Below are positions 35,601 through 45,470 of a stretch of 64,000 bases of DNA, one piece after another. Position numbers and translations under genes: made by a program. This DNA is from Physcomitrium patens (taxonomy: Eukaryota > Streptophyta > Bryopsida > Funariales > Funariaceae), in the NCBI RefSeq assembly GCF_000002425.4, contig NC_037275.1:7073777-7137776 (forward strand), in the 5' to 3' direction. The notes under the pieces were generated by a model. It worked only from the letters and a program-made list of their open reading frames with translations. It was not told where the DNA came from and searched no databases. The first letter of the stretch is position 1. The number at the start of each line of letters is the position of its first letter.

Positions 35601-36724
35601 ATTAGTTATGCCCAATATTGGCCCTCAATGCCTTTATTGAGGGGCCCTATTTTCTTGCTCTGTCTCATTGTCAACTTAGTGAATTTTAAGATTTTGAATT
35701 TGCCTTGTTTTGTTAGTGCTTGAATTTTGACATTTAGGACAATCTTTGATCTGATGGCCTAACTCTCAACAATAGAAACACAATTCTTTTTACACCAATA
35801 TTTGTTGTCTTTATAGTATCAATGATCCTTATACGGCATCAATCTCCATTGGTGTTGGTTGTTGTGCCATAGTATTAGATAGCAATATAGGACTTTGTGC
35901 CATAGGTTGTACTCCACAATTTTTGAAATCTATAGCATCGACCCTCTGTACAATCCAAATTACCTCTTTGAATGTTTGTGGATCCCTTAGCTCTACTTCT
36001 TACTAGATCCAAGGTTTCAAACCTCATAGAAATCAATCTATCATCTTTGCATCTAAAACATTGCTAATTTGGAGACATAGAAACTTGAATTGAGAGACAT
36101 AATCTTGCACCGAATTAGATTGTATAAGATTTATCAACTGATTGTATATTATCTTCTTTGCATTGATGGGCCAAAATTTATTCTTAAACTTGGTTTCAAA
36201 CTCCTTCCAATCACAAAATCTATCTTGAATTCTATAGCTTTGAACTCAATGTTACCACCAAATGGCTGCCACATCTCTCAAATAGTTGGCTGCATATATA
36301 ATTCCTGTAGTGGTATTTGCTCCAAATAGTTGGAAGTATTGTCACATGTTAAAGAGCCATTGACATACATCTTCTTGTCTTAAAGTCCTAGAGTATATAC
36401 TAGGCTTACTCAATTTCAGCCTAGTAGATATCGATTCTCTTATCCTTAAGGCTTCTATTTGCTCTTGCAAAGTAGCTATCAAGCCTAAAAAGTATTGTAT
36501 TTGAGCCTCTATGTGGGATTGCTCTGTTATATCTCCTATACTATAATTTCTTTGCTAGATTCTACTATTGTAATGCCTTCTCAGCTCTCAATTAATTTTT
36601 TAAGAGTAACTTGTAATAGCCTCAATATGGTACTTAGTGTGTCAACAACAATTGACCTTGGATTAGATGATGATTATTGACATGCTATCAAAAGTAAATA
36701 TTCTAACACTTGGTCTAATATCAA
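35601..36724 (-). pseudogene. element A gag and primer site
   Basis: A CCHC knuckle (CFYC-ELGHQIKDCPKC, with one stop inside) lies near 35790-35730. Gag core sequence extends to about 36680 with stops. Next to the 5' LTR, minus orientation reads TTGATATTAGACCAAGTG at about 36714-36697, a decayed initiator-tRNA-Met type primer site (TGGTATCAGA-like). Confidence 0.6.
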
Positions 36725-37242
36725 TGAAATAAGACTAGACTATTTTAAAAATCCAAAATCCTTCTAATTTATAGTAACATAAAGTCTTTTCATAGAATAG
36801 GACAAAATAAACTAGAAAAAAATTGAATGAAATTAAATAGAATGGGACATGAAAGACAAAACTAAGTAACCAAAATTAGAACAAAATAGAAAAAAATAAA
36901 AAGACACAAAATCCAATTGTATTAAGAAAAAAGATCTGAAGCCATATATAATCAGATGCTCCAAAAGGTCCTAGCCAATCCTATTTATACTTTATTCTAC
37001 CACCCTAGACTTTCTAAAATATTCTTAAGTGATAGACTCCACATAGATAACCGCCTTAAATTCCTTCTAAAAGGTTCTATGATAGGCCCAACTTAGATAA
37101 CTGTCCTAAACTCTTTCTAAAATATTCTACAGTAGATTCTACCTAGACTACTAACCTAATTCTAATTTTAGAAACTTCTATGGTTCTAACTATTTATTCC
37201 TATGTATCAATAATATAAATATCTTATCGAGGACTTATTACA
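36725..37242 (-). repeat. element A 5' LTR
   Basis: 518 bp, partner of 9700-10267. It begins TGAAATAAG and ends TATTACA in window orientation, followed by the target duplication CTAGT. Confidence 0.85.
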
Positions 37243-37450
37243 CTAGTTGAATATATATGGAGGCAAGAGTAAAGCCTTCTTTACTCTAATCAATGCCTTT
37301 TTAGTCTTTAAGTCTTGTTTCAAGACTTTCTAGTCTTCTTGTCTTTGATAATAGCTATTCTAATTTAATACTATATCATCTTTGAATGATTTTTTAGTCT
37401 TTTTGAGTGACACAAGAATATATTGAAATTTTTCTTTTTTTGAAATTTAT
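37243..37450 (+). repeat. relict LTR G, right part (C/D family)
   Basis: Resumes the C/D-family LTR exactly after the CTAGT duplication: it shares TATATATGGAGGCAAGAGT, AAAGCCTTCTTTACTC and TTGTCTTTGATAATAGC with C and D. Together with 9390-9699 it makes one LTR. Confidence 0.7.
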
Positions 37451-38085
37451 GTCTTTGATACCAAATCAACAACATTACAATTATATAAGTACTTCATTAT
37501 TGATGTTCATATTAGAAACAATCATTGGCATATAAAGCAATATAATAATCTTCAATAAATATATCCATAGTTCTATCTTCTATATAAGAATATGTTTAAT
37601 ATATAATAAATATGTCAAAACATCCATGATATAAAAATGACTAAATAATCTAACATATAAAGCAAGCACATAAAATCTAAGGTGATTTATAGTCCGAAAT
37701 TGTACTTAGTGATAGTATTTTCTTTCTCCTTGTATAATTGAGAAGTAATGAAATGAACATTCTTAGATAAAGAAAAGAAGAAGACAAAGAAGAACATATA
37801 TATATGATCATACACCATGCAATTGACATGAAATAAACTTAAGTAAAGCCAAAGTTATATAATACATACAACAAAACTACTAAATATTAGTACAACTTTT
37901 AAGAGTAGTATTGACAAAACCTTTGTGCTCTATATATTGAAATCTCTGGATACAAAAGAAAAGAAAAATGCTTCAAAAGAGTAACTAATAAACTAAAATT
38001 ATAAAAATGTAAGATAAAGTATAGACAACCTTTGCATTAAAGATGCCATTGCAATAAACTTGCTTGTCCTTACTAAGAGAGTGTG
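37451..38085. other. AT-rich spacer, no gene seen
   Basis: AT-rich DNA between the nested block and element E. No ORF or domain seen. It ends GTGTG, the left target copy of E. Confidence 0.6.
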
Positions 38086-38102
38086 TGTCATGGACATACA
38101 TT

Positions 38103-38225
38103 AGAAGATTCTTTGAATATTCTTCTAGAATATTCTCTAAAGATTCTCTAAAGATTCCTTTAGAAGGTTCTAGAAGATTCTTAGAATATTCCCTAAAGAT
38201 TCTCTTAGAAGGTTCTAGAATATTC
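38103..38225 (+). promoter_or_regulatory. heat-shock-element arrays in the element E LTR
   Basis: Perfect inverted GAA/TTC pentamer arrays: TTCTAGAATATTC at 38123-38135, GAAGGTTCTAGAAGATTC at 38163-38180, GAAGGTTCTAGAATATTC at 38208-38225, plus GAAnnTTC pairs around 38104, 38115 and 38184. Heat shock factors bind three or more such units. They lie 105-230 bp upstream of the TATA box and are repeated in the 3' LTR (43287-43389). Confidence 0.7.
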
Positions 38226-38329
38226 TGATAGATTCTAGGAAGTTGCTCGAGAAGTTTCCTAATTAATAGAAGTTGTTGGAGAAGCGTCCTAGTTAGCGGA
38301 AGTAGCTCGAGAAGCTTCCTATTCAGTAG

Positions 38330-38372
38330 TATATATAGGAGTCGAGGCTGAAGGGTTCTTCAGTCTCGACAA
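38330..38372 (+). promoter_or_regulatory. element E core promoter and RNA start
   Basis: TATATATA at 38330-38337. AGTCTCGACAA at 38362-38372, 32 nt after the first T, is the predicted 5' end of the RNA because its exact complement lies just after the LTR. Confidence 0.65.
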
Positions 38373-38497
38373 CACATCTCTTGGAGTTCTAGCTCACCTT
38401 TCTGGTGTTGTTCTTGTACTCATCTGTTTAATCTAGTTCTGCCACTTCTTCTTGAACTTCTTGTTAGATTTCAAGTCTGTATTTTGTGTCCGTGACA

Positions 38498-38532
38498 GTT
38501 TGTCGAGACTACATTTTCACTGGTATCAGAGC
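38498..38532 (+). promoter_or_regulatory. element E primer region: self-priming site and tRNA-Met-like site
   Basis: Two bases after the LTR, TTGTCGAGACT (38500-38510) is complementary over 11 nt to the predicted RNA 5' end at 38362-38372. Ten bases further, TGGTATCAGAGC (38521-38532) matches the usual initiator-tRNA-Met primer site. The first arrangement is that of Tf1-type self-priming; which is used is not known. Confidence 0.65.
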
Positions 38533-38800
38533 TAGTTCCTTCTTGTTAGAGAGTGGATTACCCCTCTTCTTGAAGGTGTGCTAGTGTTTTAGAGGTTGCG
38601 GATTACCCTCCTCTAAACTGATATCTCTTCTTTCTCAATATTGGAGCCTTATTCTTCTTGGAGAGAGTGGATTACCTCTCATCTTGGAGTCTTAAGGCGT
38701 TTTAGAGGTTGCGGAGTACTCTCCTCTGAACCAATATTGTCCTCTTGTCAAAACTCTTTTTTCTTCTTTCTGAAGGTTAGCCGAAGGTTAAGACGTTAAA

Positions 38801-39802
38801 ATGGCTAAAAGTTTGGAATCCAAACTAGACGCCATCATAAATGCTCTTGCCTCGTTGTCACATAGGACAACAGAGATCGAAGGAGTCATGGTAGGACTCC
38901 ATAACAATGGAGCATCTAGGATAGCGCCATCTAAAGCATATCAGCCTCAAACTTCTGCGCCAGAAGAAGCAGTTCTACTTCCATTTCAACAAGATCGAGT
39001 AGTCCTACAACGAAAGGAGCCTCGAGTTAGTCTTCCGGATAAGTTTGATGGAACTCGTTCCAAGTTTCGAGGTTTTGTCAACCAAATCAGGTTGATAACA
39101 ATTTTACAGCCCGAACGTTATCCGACGGAGGAAGCGCGTGTTGGGCTTGTTGGAACCTTGCTCATAGCACAAGCTCTGTCTTGGTTTACTCCCTTGTTCG
39201 AGAAGCGATCGCCAATCCTGAGCAACTTTGAAACGTTCTTGGAGACGTTTGCAGAAGCATTTGGCGAGCATGATAAAGTTCGATGGGCTACAACAAAGAT
39301 CCGATCGCTACGACAAGGAACACGCTCTACATCAGTCTATGCCTCGGATTTCAGACAATTGGCAAGTGACATTAATTGGGGTGAAGAGGCATTGGTGAGT
39401 CAGTTTTATTGGGGCTTGAAGGATGATGTGAAGGACTTGCTGTTATCTCTTCTTGATCCTCAAACGCTCAACGAAGCTATTAGCCAAGCTGTAAAGTGTG
39501 ACAACCGCCTATTCCAGCGTCGCCAAGACCAACGCCCAAGACACCAAATGACTCGTTACGACGTGACTATGTCTGCAAATAGCTTAAATTCACATTCGGA
39601 GGCAACAGACATGCAAATCGACACGGCGCGTGTCCGATCTCTTATTCCAACAGAGAAGAAACGGCGTATGGAGGAAGGGTTATGTTTGTACTGTGGAGAA
39701 GAAGGTCACAAGGTTGGAAATTGCCCCAAGAAGCAAAATTGGCACCCTGTCAAGACTAGAAGTGCGATGATTCTGGAAAACAACGACGCCCAGCCACAGT
39801 AG
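38801..39802 (+). CDS. element E gag
   Basis: An uninterrupted 333-residue gag. An N-terminal helical segment is followed by the retrotransposon gag core (PDKFDGTRSKFRGFVNQIRL, then FETFLETFAEAFGEHDK) and a single CCHC knuckle CLYCGEEGHKVGNCP near residues 298-312, which packages the RNA. Gag forms the particle in the cytoplasm. It ends with TAG at 39800-39802, and pol continues in the -1 frame, open on both sides of this stop. Confidence 0.9.
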   Translation: MAKSLESKLDAIINALASLSHRTTEIEGVMVGLHNNGASRIAPSKAYQPQTSAPEEAVLLPFQQDRVVLQRKEPRVSLPDKFDGTRSKFRGFVNQIRLITILQPERYPTEEARVGLVGTLLIAQALSWFTPLFEKRSPILSNFETFLETFAEAFGEHDKVRWATTKIRSLRQGTRSTSVYASDFRQLASDINWGEEALVSQFYWGLKDDVKDLLLSLLDPQTLNEAISQAVKCDNRLFQRRQDQRPRHQMTRYDVTMSANSLNSHSEATDMQIDTARVRSLIPTEKKRRMEEGLCLYCGEEGHKVGNCPKKQNWHPVKTRSAMILENNDAQPQ

Positions 39803-41780
39803 GAACCGTGCGGCTGGACAATCTAATATCACGACAACAATCAGGTTCCTCCTTCTCTGTCCAACCTGCCCGTTGTTTTACAATTCCTTTGTTTTTAGGC
39901 CCTCAAAAACAAAAAACTTTAGCTTTATTGGATTCGGGGGCATCTACTTGTTTTTTAGATGAAGAGTTTGCTAAACGCCACAAGATCCGTTTAGTACAGA
40001 AGTCCAAACATGTTCACGTAGAGGTGATAGATGGACGACCCTTATTGTCAGGCAACGTTACCCACGAATCAGAACCTATAGAAGTGGTGTTTAAGGACCA
40101 TATTAGTCACGTTATTTTTAATATTATTAGAACCCCATCAAGCCCTGTTATCCTTGGTCTTTCTTGGTTAGAAGATCATAATCCGTCCATTAATTGGAGG
40201 CTACGAAGGATAACATTTCCTGAAAAAAATAATAATAAACCTGTTGGTAGAACCTACATGAAGAAATCCATGTTTATTGGAGCGAGAGCGTTCCTAAGAT
40301 CGTCCAAGGAAGGCGCACCATTTGTCATTTATGCAGCTCCAACTAGCGGCGAGAATATCTCAACATCAAATATACCAGAGCAATATAGGGATTTTGAAGA
40401 CGTGTTTCAAAAGAAGAACGCCGATATACTGCTGGAACATTGACCATATGATTGCGCCATAGACTTAGAGGAAGGAGCGCAACCACCTTTTGGTCCAATA
40501 TACAACCTATCGCAGACGGAGTTGGCAGAATTGCGGAAGTACATCGATGAGAATCTAGCCAAGAATTTTATTCGATATTCAAAGTCGCCAGCTGGAGCAC
40601 CAATCCTATTCGTGAAGAAAAAAGATGGCTCACTGCGGATGTGCGTGGACTACCGAGGACTCAACAAGGTGACCAAGAAAAATCGCTATCCCTTACCTTT
40701 GATCTCCGGCCTCTTAGATCAACTTGGACGTGCAAGGATTTTTACAAAGATTGATTTAAGAGGAGCCTACAACCTTGTGCGAATCAAAGAAGGAGATGAA
40801 TGGAAGACAGCCTTTCGTACAAGGTATGGCCATTTTGAGTACAATGTCATGCCTTTTGGTCTTACCAATGCTCCAGCGGTCTTTCAGCATATGATGAACG
40901 ACATCTTTCGGGAGTACCTCGATGACTTTGCTGTCATCTATCTAGATGATATTTTGATATTTTCCAAGAATGAAGAAGAACATGAGAAGCACGTTTGTTT
41001 GGTTCTTGAAAAACTACGCGAACGAGGACTCTACGCCAAGTTGGAGAAGTGTCAATTTCACCAGAATGAGATGGAATTTTTGGGCTTCATTGCGACTACA
41101 GAGGGCTTGAAGATGGATCCAAAAAAGGTAGAAGCAATTATATCTTGGGAAGTTCCGAAGACGGTTAGAGATGTTCAGTGTTTTCTTGGATTTGCTAACT
41201 TCTATCGGATCTTCATCAAGAATTATTCTCAAGTTGCTGCACCACTCACGCGTCTAACAAGCAAAGACAAGCTCGAATGGGGATCACAAGCAGCAAAAGC
41301 ATTTCAAGATCTCAAGACGGCATTCACTACGACTCCAATCTTGGTACACCCTGACTTTGCAAAGGCTTTCTATTTAGAGACCGATGCTTCAGATTTTGCT
41401 TTGGGAGCTGTGCTTTCACAGATGGGCATAGACAAGAAGCTTCACCCAGTTGCGTTCTATTCACGGAAGTTCTCTGCTACTGAGATCAACTACGAGATCC
41501 ACGACAAAGAGCTGCTTGCTATAGAGGATGCCTTCCAAGAGTGGCGTCACTTCCTCGAAGGAGCTACACATCCAGTGACTGTTTATACGGACCACAAGAA
41601 TTTGGAGTACTTCATGACAGCTCAAATTTTGAATCGTCGTCAAGCTCGATGGAATATGTCTCTATCACGATTTGACTTTATTATCACCTACCGCCCTGGA
41701 AAATAGCAAGGATTATCTGACGCATTATCGAGGAGATCGTATCTTGCGCCAAAGGCTGGAGAAGCAGCGTTTGATCAACA
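39803..41780 (+). pseudogene. element E pol: protease, RT, RNase H (two stops)
   Basis: Protease with LALLDSGASTCFLD (intact D-S-G). RT with [32 protein letters not shown] and the catalytic VIYLDDILIF. RNase H with [32 protein letters not shown] and [11 protein letters not shown]. Only two stops: TGA at 40441-40443 (relatives have Arg, CGA) and TAG at 41704-41706 (relatives have Gln, CAG). Both are single C-to-T changes. All other active-site residues look intact. The frame is lost at the deletion near 41815. Confidence 0.9.
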
Positions 41781-42725
41781 ATGTACAACATTGTTGAAAC
41801 CAGAAAAATTCAAGATCGTTATCATGGCCTACCAGATGATATCGTGTCGGATCGAGGTACTCAGTTTGTATCCAAGTTTTGGAGGTCCCTCTTTGAGATA
41901 TTGAAGGTGGATATTAAGCTCTCTTCGGCTTTTCATCCTCAAACTGACGGTCAAACGGAGCGAGTGAATCAAGTTTTGGAGCAATATTTACGATGCAGCA
42001 TCAACTATCAACAAGATGATTGGACTGCATATCTACCGCTTGTTGAGTTCGCATACAACAACACTCTTCATGCGTCAACTCAACAAACACCATTCTTCTC
42101 CAACTACGGATACCACCCCAAGCTCGATTTATTGAATTCTTCAGCAAATAACAACCCAGCAGCTGAAGGATTTGTGAAGCAACTATCGGAGCTTCAAGCG
42201 ACGTTGAAGCTTCAATTGCAATCTGCCCAAGAGAGTTACAAGGCATCTGCAGATAAATATCGAAATGAGGCGCCTACTTTTAAAGTTGGAAGTAAAGTAT
42301 GGCTTCTTCGAAGGAATATCAAGACCAAGCGGCCATGTGACAAATTGGACTATCGGAGATTAGGGCCATTTGTTATCGAGAAGCAGATCAATCCGGTGGC
42401 ATATCGTCTGGAGTTACCAGCTACTATGAAGGTACATCCAGTCTTTCATGTGTCTTTGTTGGAACCTTATCGAGAGTCAGCTTTTCCCCAAAGAGTACAA
42501 AGTCCGCCACCAAGTATCGAAATTGAAAACCATGAGGAATACGAGGTGGAAAAGGTACTAGATTCACGGCGTAATAGGAGAAAATTGGAGTATTTAGTGC
42601 ATTGGAGTGGATACGACATCAATGAACGAACGTGGGAGCGTGCCAAAAATCTTGCCAATGCACCAAAAAAGGTACAAGAATTTCATCAACGATATCCTCA
42701 TAAACCTAAGCCGATTCAACGATAG
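41781..42725 (+). pseudogene. element E integrase, 3' part, with chromodomain
   Basis: The frame picks up at DRYHGLPDDIVSDRGTQF: second catalytic Asp (SDRGTQFVSKFW) and Glu (QTDGQTERVNQVLEQYLR) are present. The HHCC zinc module and the first Asp (MDF in D) are missing. Downstream are KVWLLRRNIKTKRPCDKL, YRRLGPFV, and a full chromodomain (YEVEKVLDSRRNRRKLEYLV, HWSGYDINERTWE). The junction is also out of frame with pol, so this part would not be made from the polyprotein. Confidence 0.88.
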
Positions 42726-42851
42726 CTTCTTGCTGAAGCTTGCTCATCAAGTAGCATAAAAAGGGGGGAGGGCACCTCCAAAACCCATAGTTCGATAGTG
42801 TAGAACTTTGTTAGCAACTATAGTTTGCTCTCATCATTTTAGCCTTTGGAC

Positions 42852-43199
42852 ATGGATAGTCAAGATACTACACTTGTTATGTCATCTCAAGCGACTAGCT
42901 CACGAAGACGACCGCGAGATGAAGAACCGCCTGCACCACGACGACGTCGGAGGATACTGAGCAACAGATCGCTAGTAATTGTATTTGAGGTCGAGCCTGC
43001 CTACGACGGTCAGCCAGAAGGTGTGTTTGGAGGACAGTTTCACAATGAAGACACAGAAGTCCACGCTTGGTCAGAGGTTGAAGGTATTGGTCACTATCGT
43101 TGGCTCCAAGGGCCGATGAATCATTTGCCTCGCGAACAACAATTGGAATTCATAGCGGATGTGATGCGACAGATTTTCATTTTCTTGCGTTGGTATTGA
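42852..43199 (+). CDS. element E ORF3, conserved accessory ORF
   Basis: An intact 115-codon frame between pol and the 3' LTR. The N-terminus is Ser/Thr-rich, then strongly basic (SSRRRPRDEE, APRRRRRIL), then LVIVFEVEPAYDGQPEGVFG, then GHYRWLQGPMNHLPREQQ and a hydrophobic end FIFLRWY. It shares basic stretch, I/V-E-V core, GHYRWL-GP-NHL-REQ block and position with ORF3 of C and D (which are 140 codons), although E is another family. No known domain recognised. The Arg clusters would fit nucleic-acid binding or nuclear entry, which is inference. Confidence 0.72.
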   Translation: MDSQDTTLVMSSQATSSRRRPRDEEPPAPRRRRRILSNRSLVIVFEVEPAYDGQPEGVFGGQFHNEDTEVHAWSEVEGIGHYRWLQGPMNHLPREQQLEFIADVMRQIFIFLRWY

Positions 43200-43234
43200 C
43201 TGATAACAACATTGCTTCTCGGAGACCACGAAGT

Positions 43235-43249
43235 TAGAAGAGGAGGTGA
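43235..43249 (+). promoter_or_regulatory. element E polypurine tract
   Basis: AGAAGAGGAGGTGA directly before the 3' LTR, the plus-strand primer of reverse transcription. A second purine run (AAAAAGGGGGGAGGG) lies near 42759-42772. Confidence 0.75.
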
Positions 43250-43661
43250 TGTCATGGACATACATTGGAAGATTCTTCGAATATTCTTCTAGAATATTCT
43301 CTAAAGATTCTCTAAAGATTCCTTTAGAAGGTTCTAGAAGATTCTTAGAATATTCCCTAAAGATTCTCTTAGAAGGTTCTAGAATATTCTGATAGATTCT
43401 AGGAAGTTGCTCGAGAAGTTTCCTAATTAATAGAAGTTGTTGGAGAAGCGTCCTAGTTAGCGGAAGTAGCTCGAGAAGCTTCCTATTCAGTAGTATATAT
43501 AGGAGTCGAGGCTGAAGGGTTCTTCAGTCTCGACAACACATCTCTTGGAGTTCTAGCTCACCTTTCTGGTGTTGTTCTTGTACTCATCTGTTTAATCTAG
43601 TTCTGCCACTTCTTCTTGAACTTCTTGTTAGATTTCAAGTCTGTATTTTGTGTCCGTGACA
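43250..43661 (+). repeat. element E 3' LTR
   Basis: 412 bp, differs from the 5' LTR at two transitions near its start. Followed by GTATG. Confidence 0.95.
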
Positions 43662-45470
43662 GTATGCTTATCAATTGACCATTTCATGCCAAAAAATCTT
43701 TGGCTCATTCTTGTTTAAAAAAATATTTGAGAATTGCAAATATATGTAACAACCATTGAGCTTTTCTCTTATCAATGTATAAATTTGTTGGTAGACATTG
43801 TGATCATTTTCAATAACATAACTATCTTTGATAAATTACTACCAATTTTAATTAGATGATAAAGTGCAACCTCATAAAAATTAAAAACTTTATCAACCTG
43901 AAAAGAATTTGGAACTCATATTTCAACAAGAAAATTTCAATGAACAAGTAAGTAGCAGTACCAAGAACAAAACTATAATTGATTCTTTATTTGGTTCTTA
44001 TTCTTTGAAAGTAAGTTGTACATTATAGTGAATATAATTGAATGTATAGATAGCAAAAGGATATTTTCTATCTATTATTTCTATAATAGAAAATAAATAT
44101 TAAATAAAATATTAAATAATAATTACAAAGTAGTTTGATTTAAGTAGGTGATTTCTTTTAAATACACCATTTTATTTGTAAATACCTATTTGATAATTAT
44201 AATAGAATTTTTTTCATTTTAAAAATTAAAAATATTATCAATTGTTCCTAGTATATATTGTTCAATGTTAGAAAATCTTTGTATTATGAATTTACTTATA
44301 TAATAAAATAAAAAAGATACCAAAAAGAAAGTTGACAAAATAAAATATGAAAAAAAGACTCTTGAATTTGGAAGAATAGGTTTTTACTTAGAACATTTTC
44401 ATTACCAAAGAAAAAAAATCTAATACATTTAAAGTCTAAATTAAAAATTAAAAATTTTAGGGACTCCATCCTTAGAAATTCTTGTAAAAAGTGTTGATCT
44501 TTAATCTTGCTTGCTAATCAATTAGTAAGGTTGTTGTAGGAGGCATTTATTGCAAGTATGAATTAGGCCACATACAATAATACTTTATGCATCATAAACC
44601 TAATCAATTGATTGCAGCATGAGCTCTACAAAAAATAGATTTAGAATTGGTTTTTTTTTTCACCTTAAATACATGATTCTATGTGCAAGAATGATGAGAA
44701 ATGTATAAGAATTAATTGAAACTCAAGAAATGGACAAGAATCTATAAAATTGTAAGAGGAATCTATGGAAACTTGAAGAACTCATGGAATTTATAAGAAC
44801 CAATGGAAATTCATAGAATGCAAAAAGAACGTATGAAAATCTTTAAGAATTTAAGAAACACATAAGAATTCACAAGAATCCATAGAAACTTGAAAAAATC
44901 ACAAGAACACATAGAAACTTAGGAATACATAAAAATTCATAAGAATACAAGAATATTTTTTTGTACTGAATGGCACAAGTTTCTATTATGTATCTATTTC
45001 ACAATGCACTTTTTCAAATATAATCAAAATCCTATATCTTAAGAATAAAAAAGAAAAAAAAATACAATAAAATTAATTTATTTCAAAGTTCTTTTGATTT
45101 ATTTATTTAAATAATTGTAGTAAATAAAAATTATATTTTTTTAATTACATTGAAGAAACATAAATAATTACATTTTTATGAATATATTATTTTTATTATT
45201 TATATATAAATATATATATTTATTCAAATATTTTTTTATAAAAAATCTTTAAGAGTGATCAATTTTTAACTTTGCAACCAAAAATTAAACTTTTACAGCT
45301 TTTTTGTGGCCAATTGCATGGATTTCCACTAATTACTAATTAAATCACAAAATAAACTTATATGAACATAGACTTAAAAATATGAAAATAAATAAATAAA
45401 TAAACATCGTAACAGATTAATATTGGCAAGTAGAGTTTCTTTGAATGATATAAGAAAAACTGGGAAGCTT
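43662..45470. other. AT-rich DNA with a degenerate short tandem repeat
   Basis: No gene seen. From about 44690 to 44960 a unit close to AAGAATCCATAGAAACTT recurs many times in imperfect form. An AT-rich tract with ATATATA lies near 45195-45220. Confidence 0.6.

Larger units (their letters stand above)
9700..37242 (-). mobile_element. element A: Ty3/gypsy chromovirus, split by later insertions
   Basis: A minus-strand LTR retrotransposon with LTRs at 36725-37242 (5') and 9700-10267 (3'). A perfect 5-bp target duplication CTAGT flanks it (9695-9699 and 37243-37247), and the target was an LTR of the C/D family. Its own body is in pieces: gag, protease, RT and RNase H at 33698-36724; integrase core at 20214-21106; later integrase at about 12272-12470; integrase tail and chromodomain at about 10290-10790. 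Between these sit B, C (with D inside) and repeat F2. All coding parts carry many stops. The chromodomain places it among plant chromoviruses. Confidence 0.85.
38086..38497 (+). repeat. element E 5' LTR
   Basis: 412 bp with TGTCA/TGACA ends. U3 is dense in GAAnnTTC motifs. TATATATA at 38330-38337, predicted RNA start near 38362. Confidence 0.95.
38086..43661 (+). mobile_element. element E: young Tcn1-like chromovirus with truncated integrase
   Basis: 5576 bp, plus strand, LTRs of 412 bp at 38086-38497 and 43250-43661 that differ at only two sites by eye (A/G and T/C). Flanks GTGTG (38081-38085) and GTATG (43662-43666) are a target duplication with one change. Gag is open, pol has two stops, and about 570 bp is missing from the front of the integrase compared with D. 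A third ORF is intact. It is a different family from C/D (LTR sequence unrelated outside motifs) but the same lineage by protein. Confidence 0.93.

Noticed and set aside
38081..43666. Element E as a product of recombination, since its flanks GTGTG and GTATG differ
   Set aside because: A single G-to-A transition explains the mismatch, and the almost identical LTRs and intact order fit a simple insertion.
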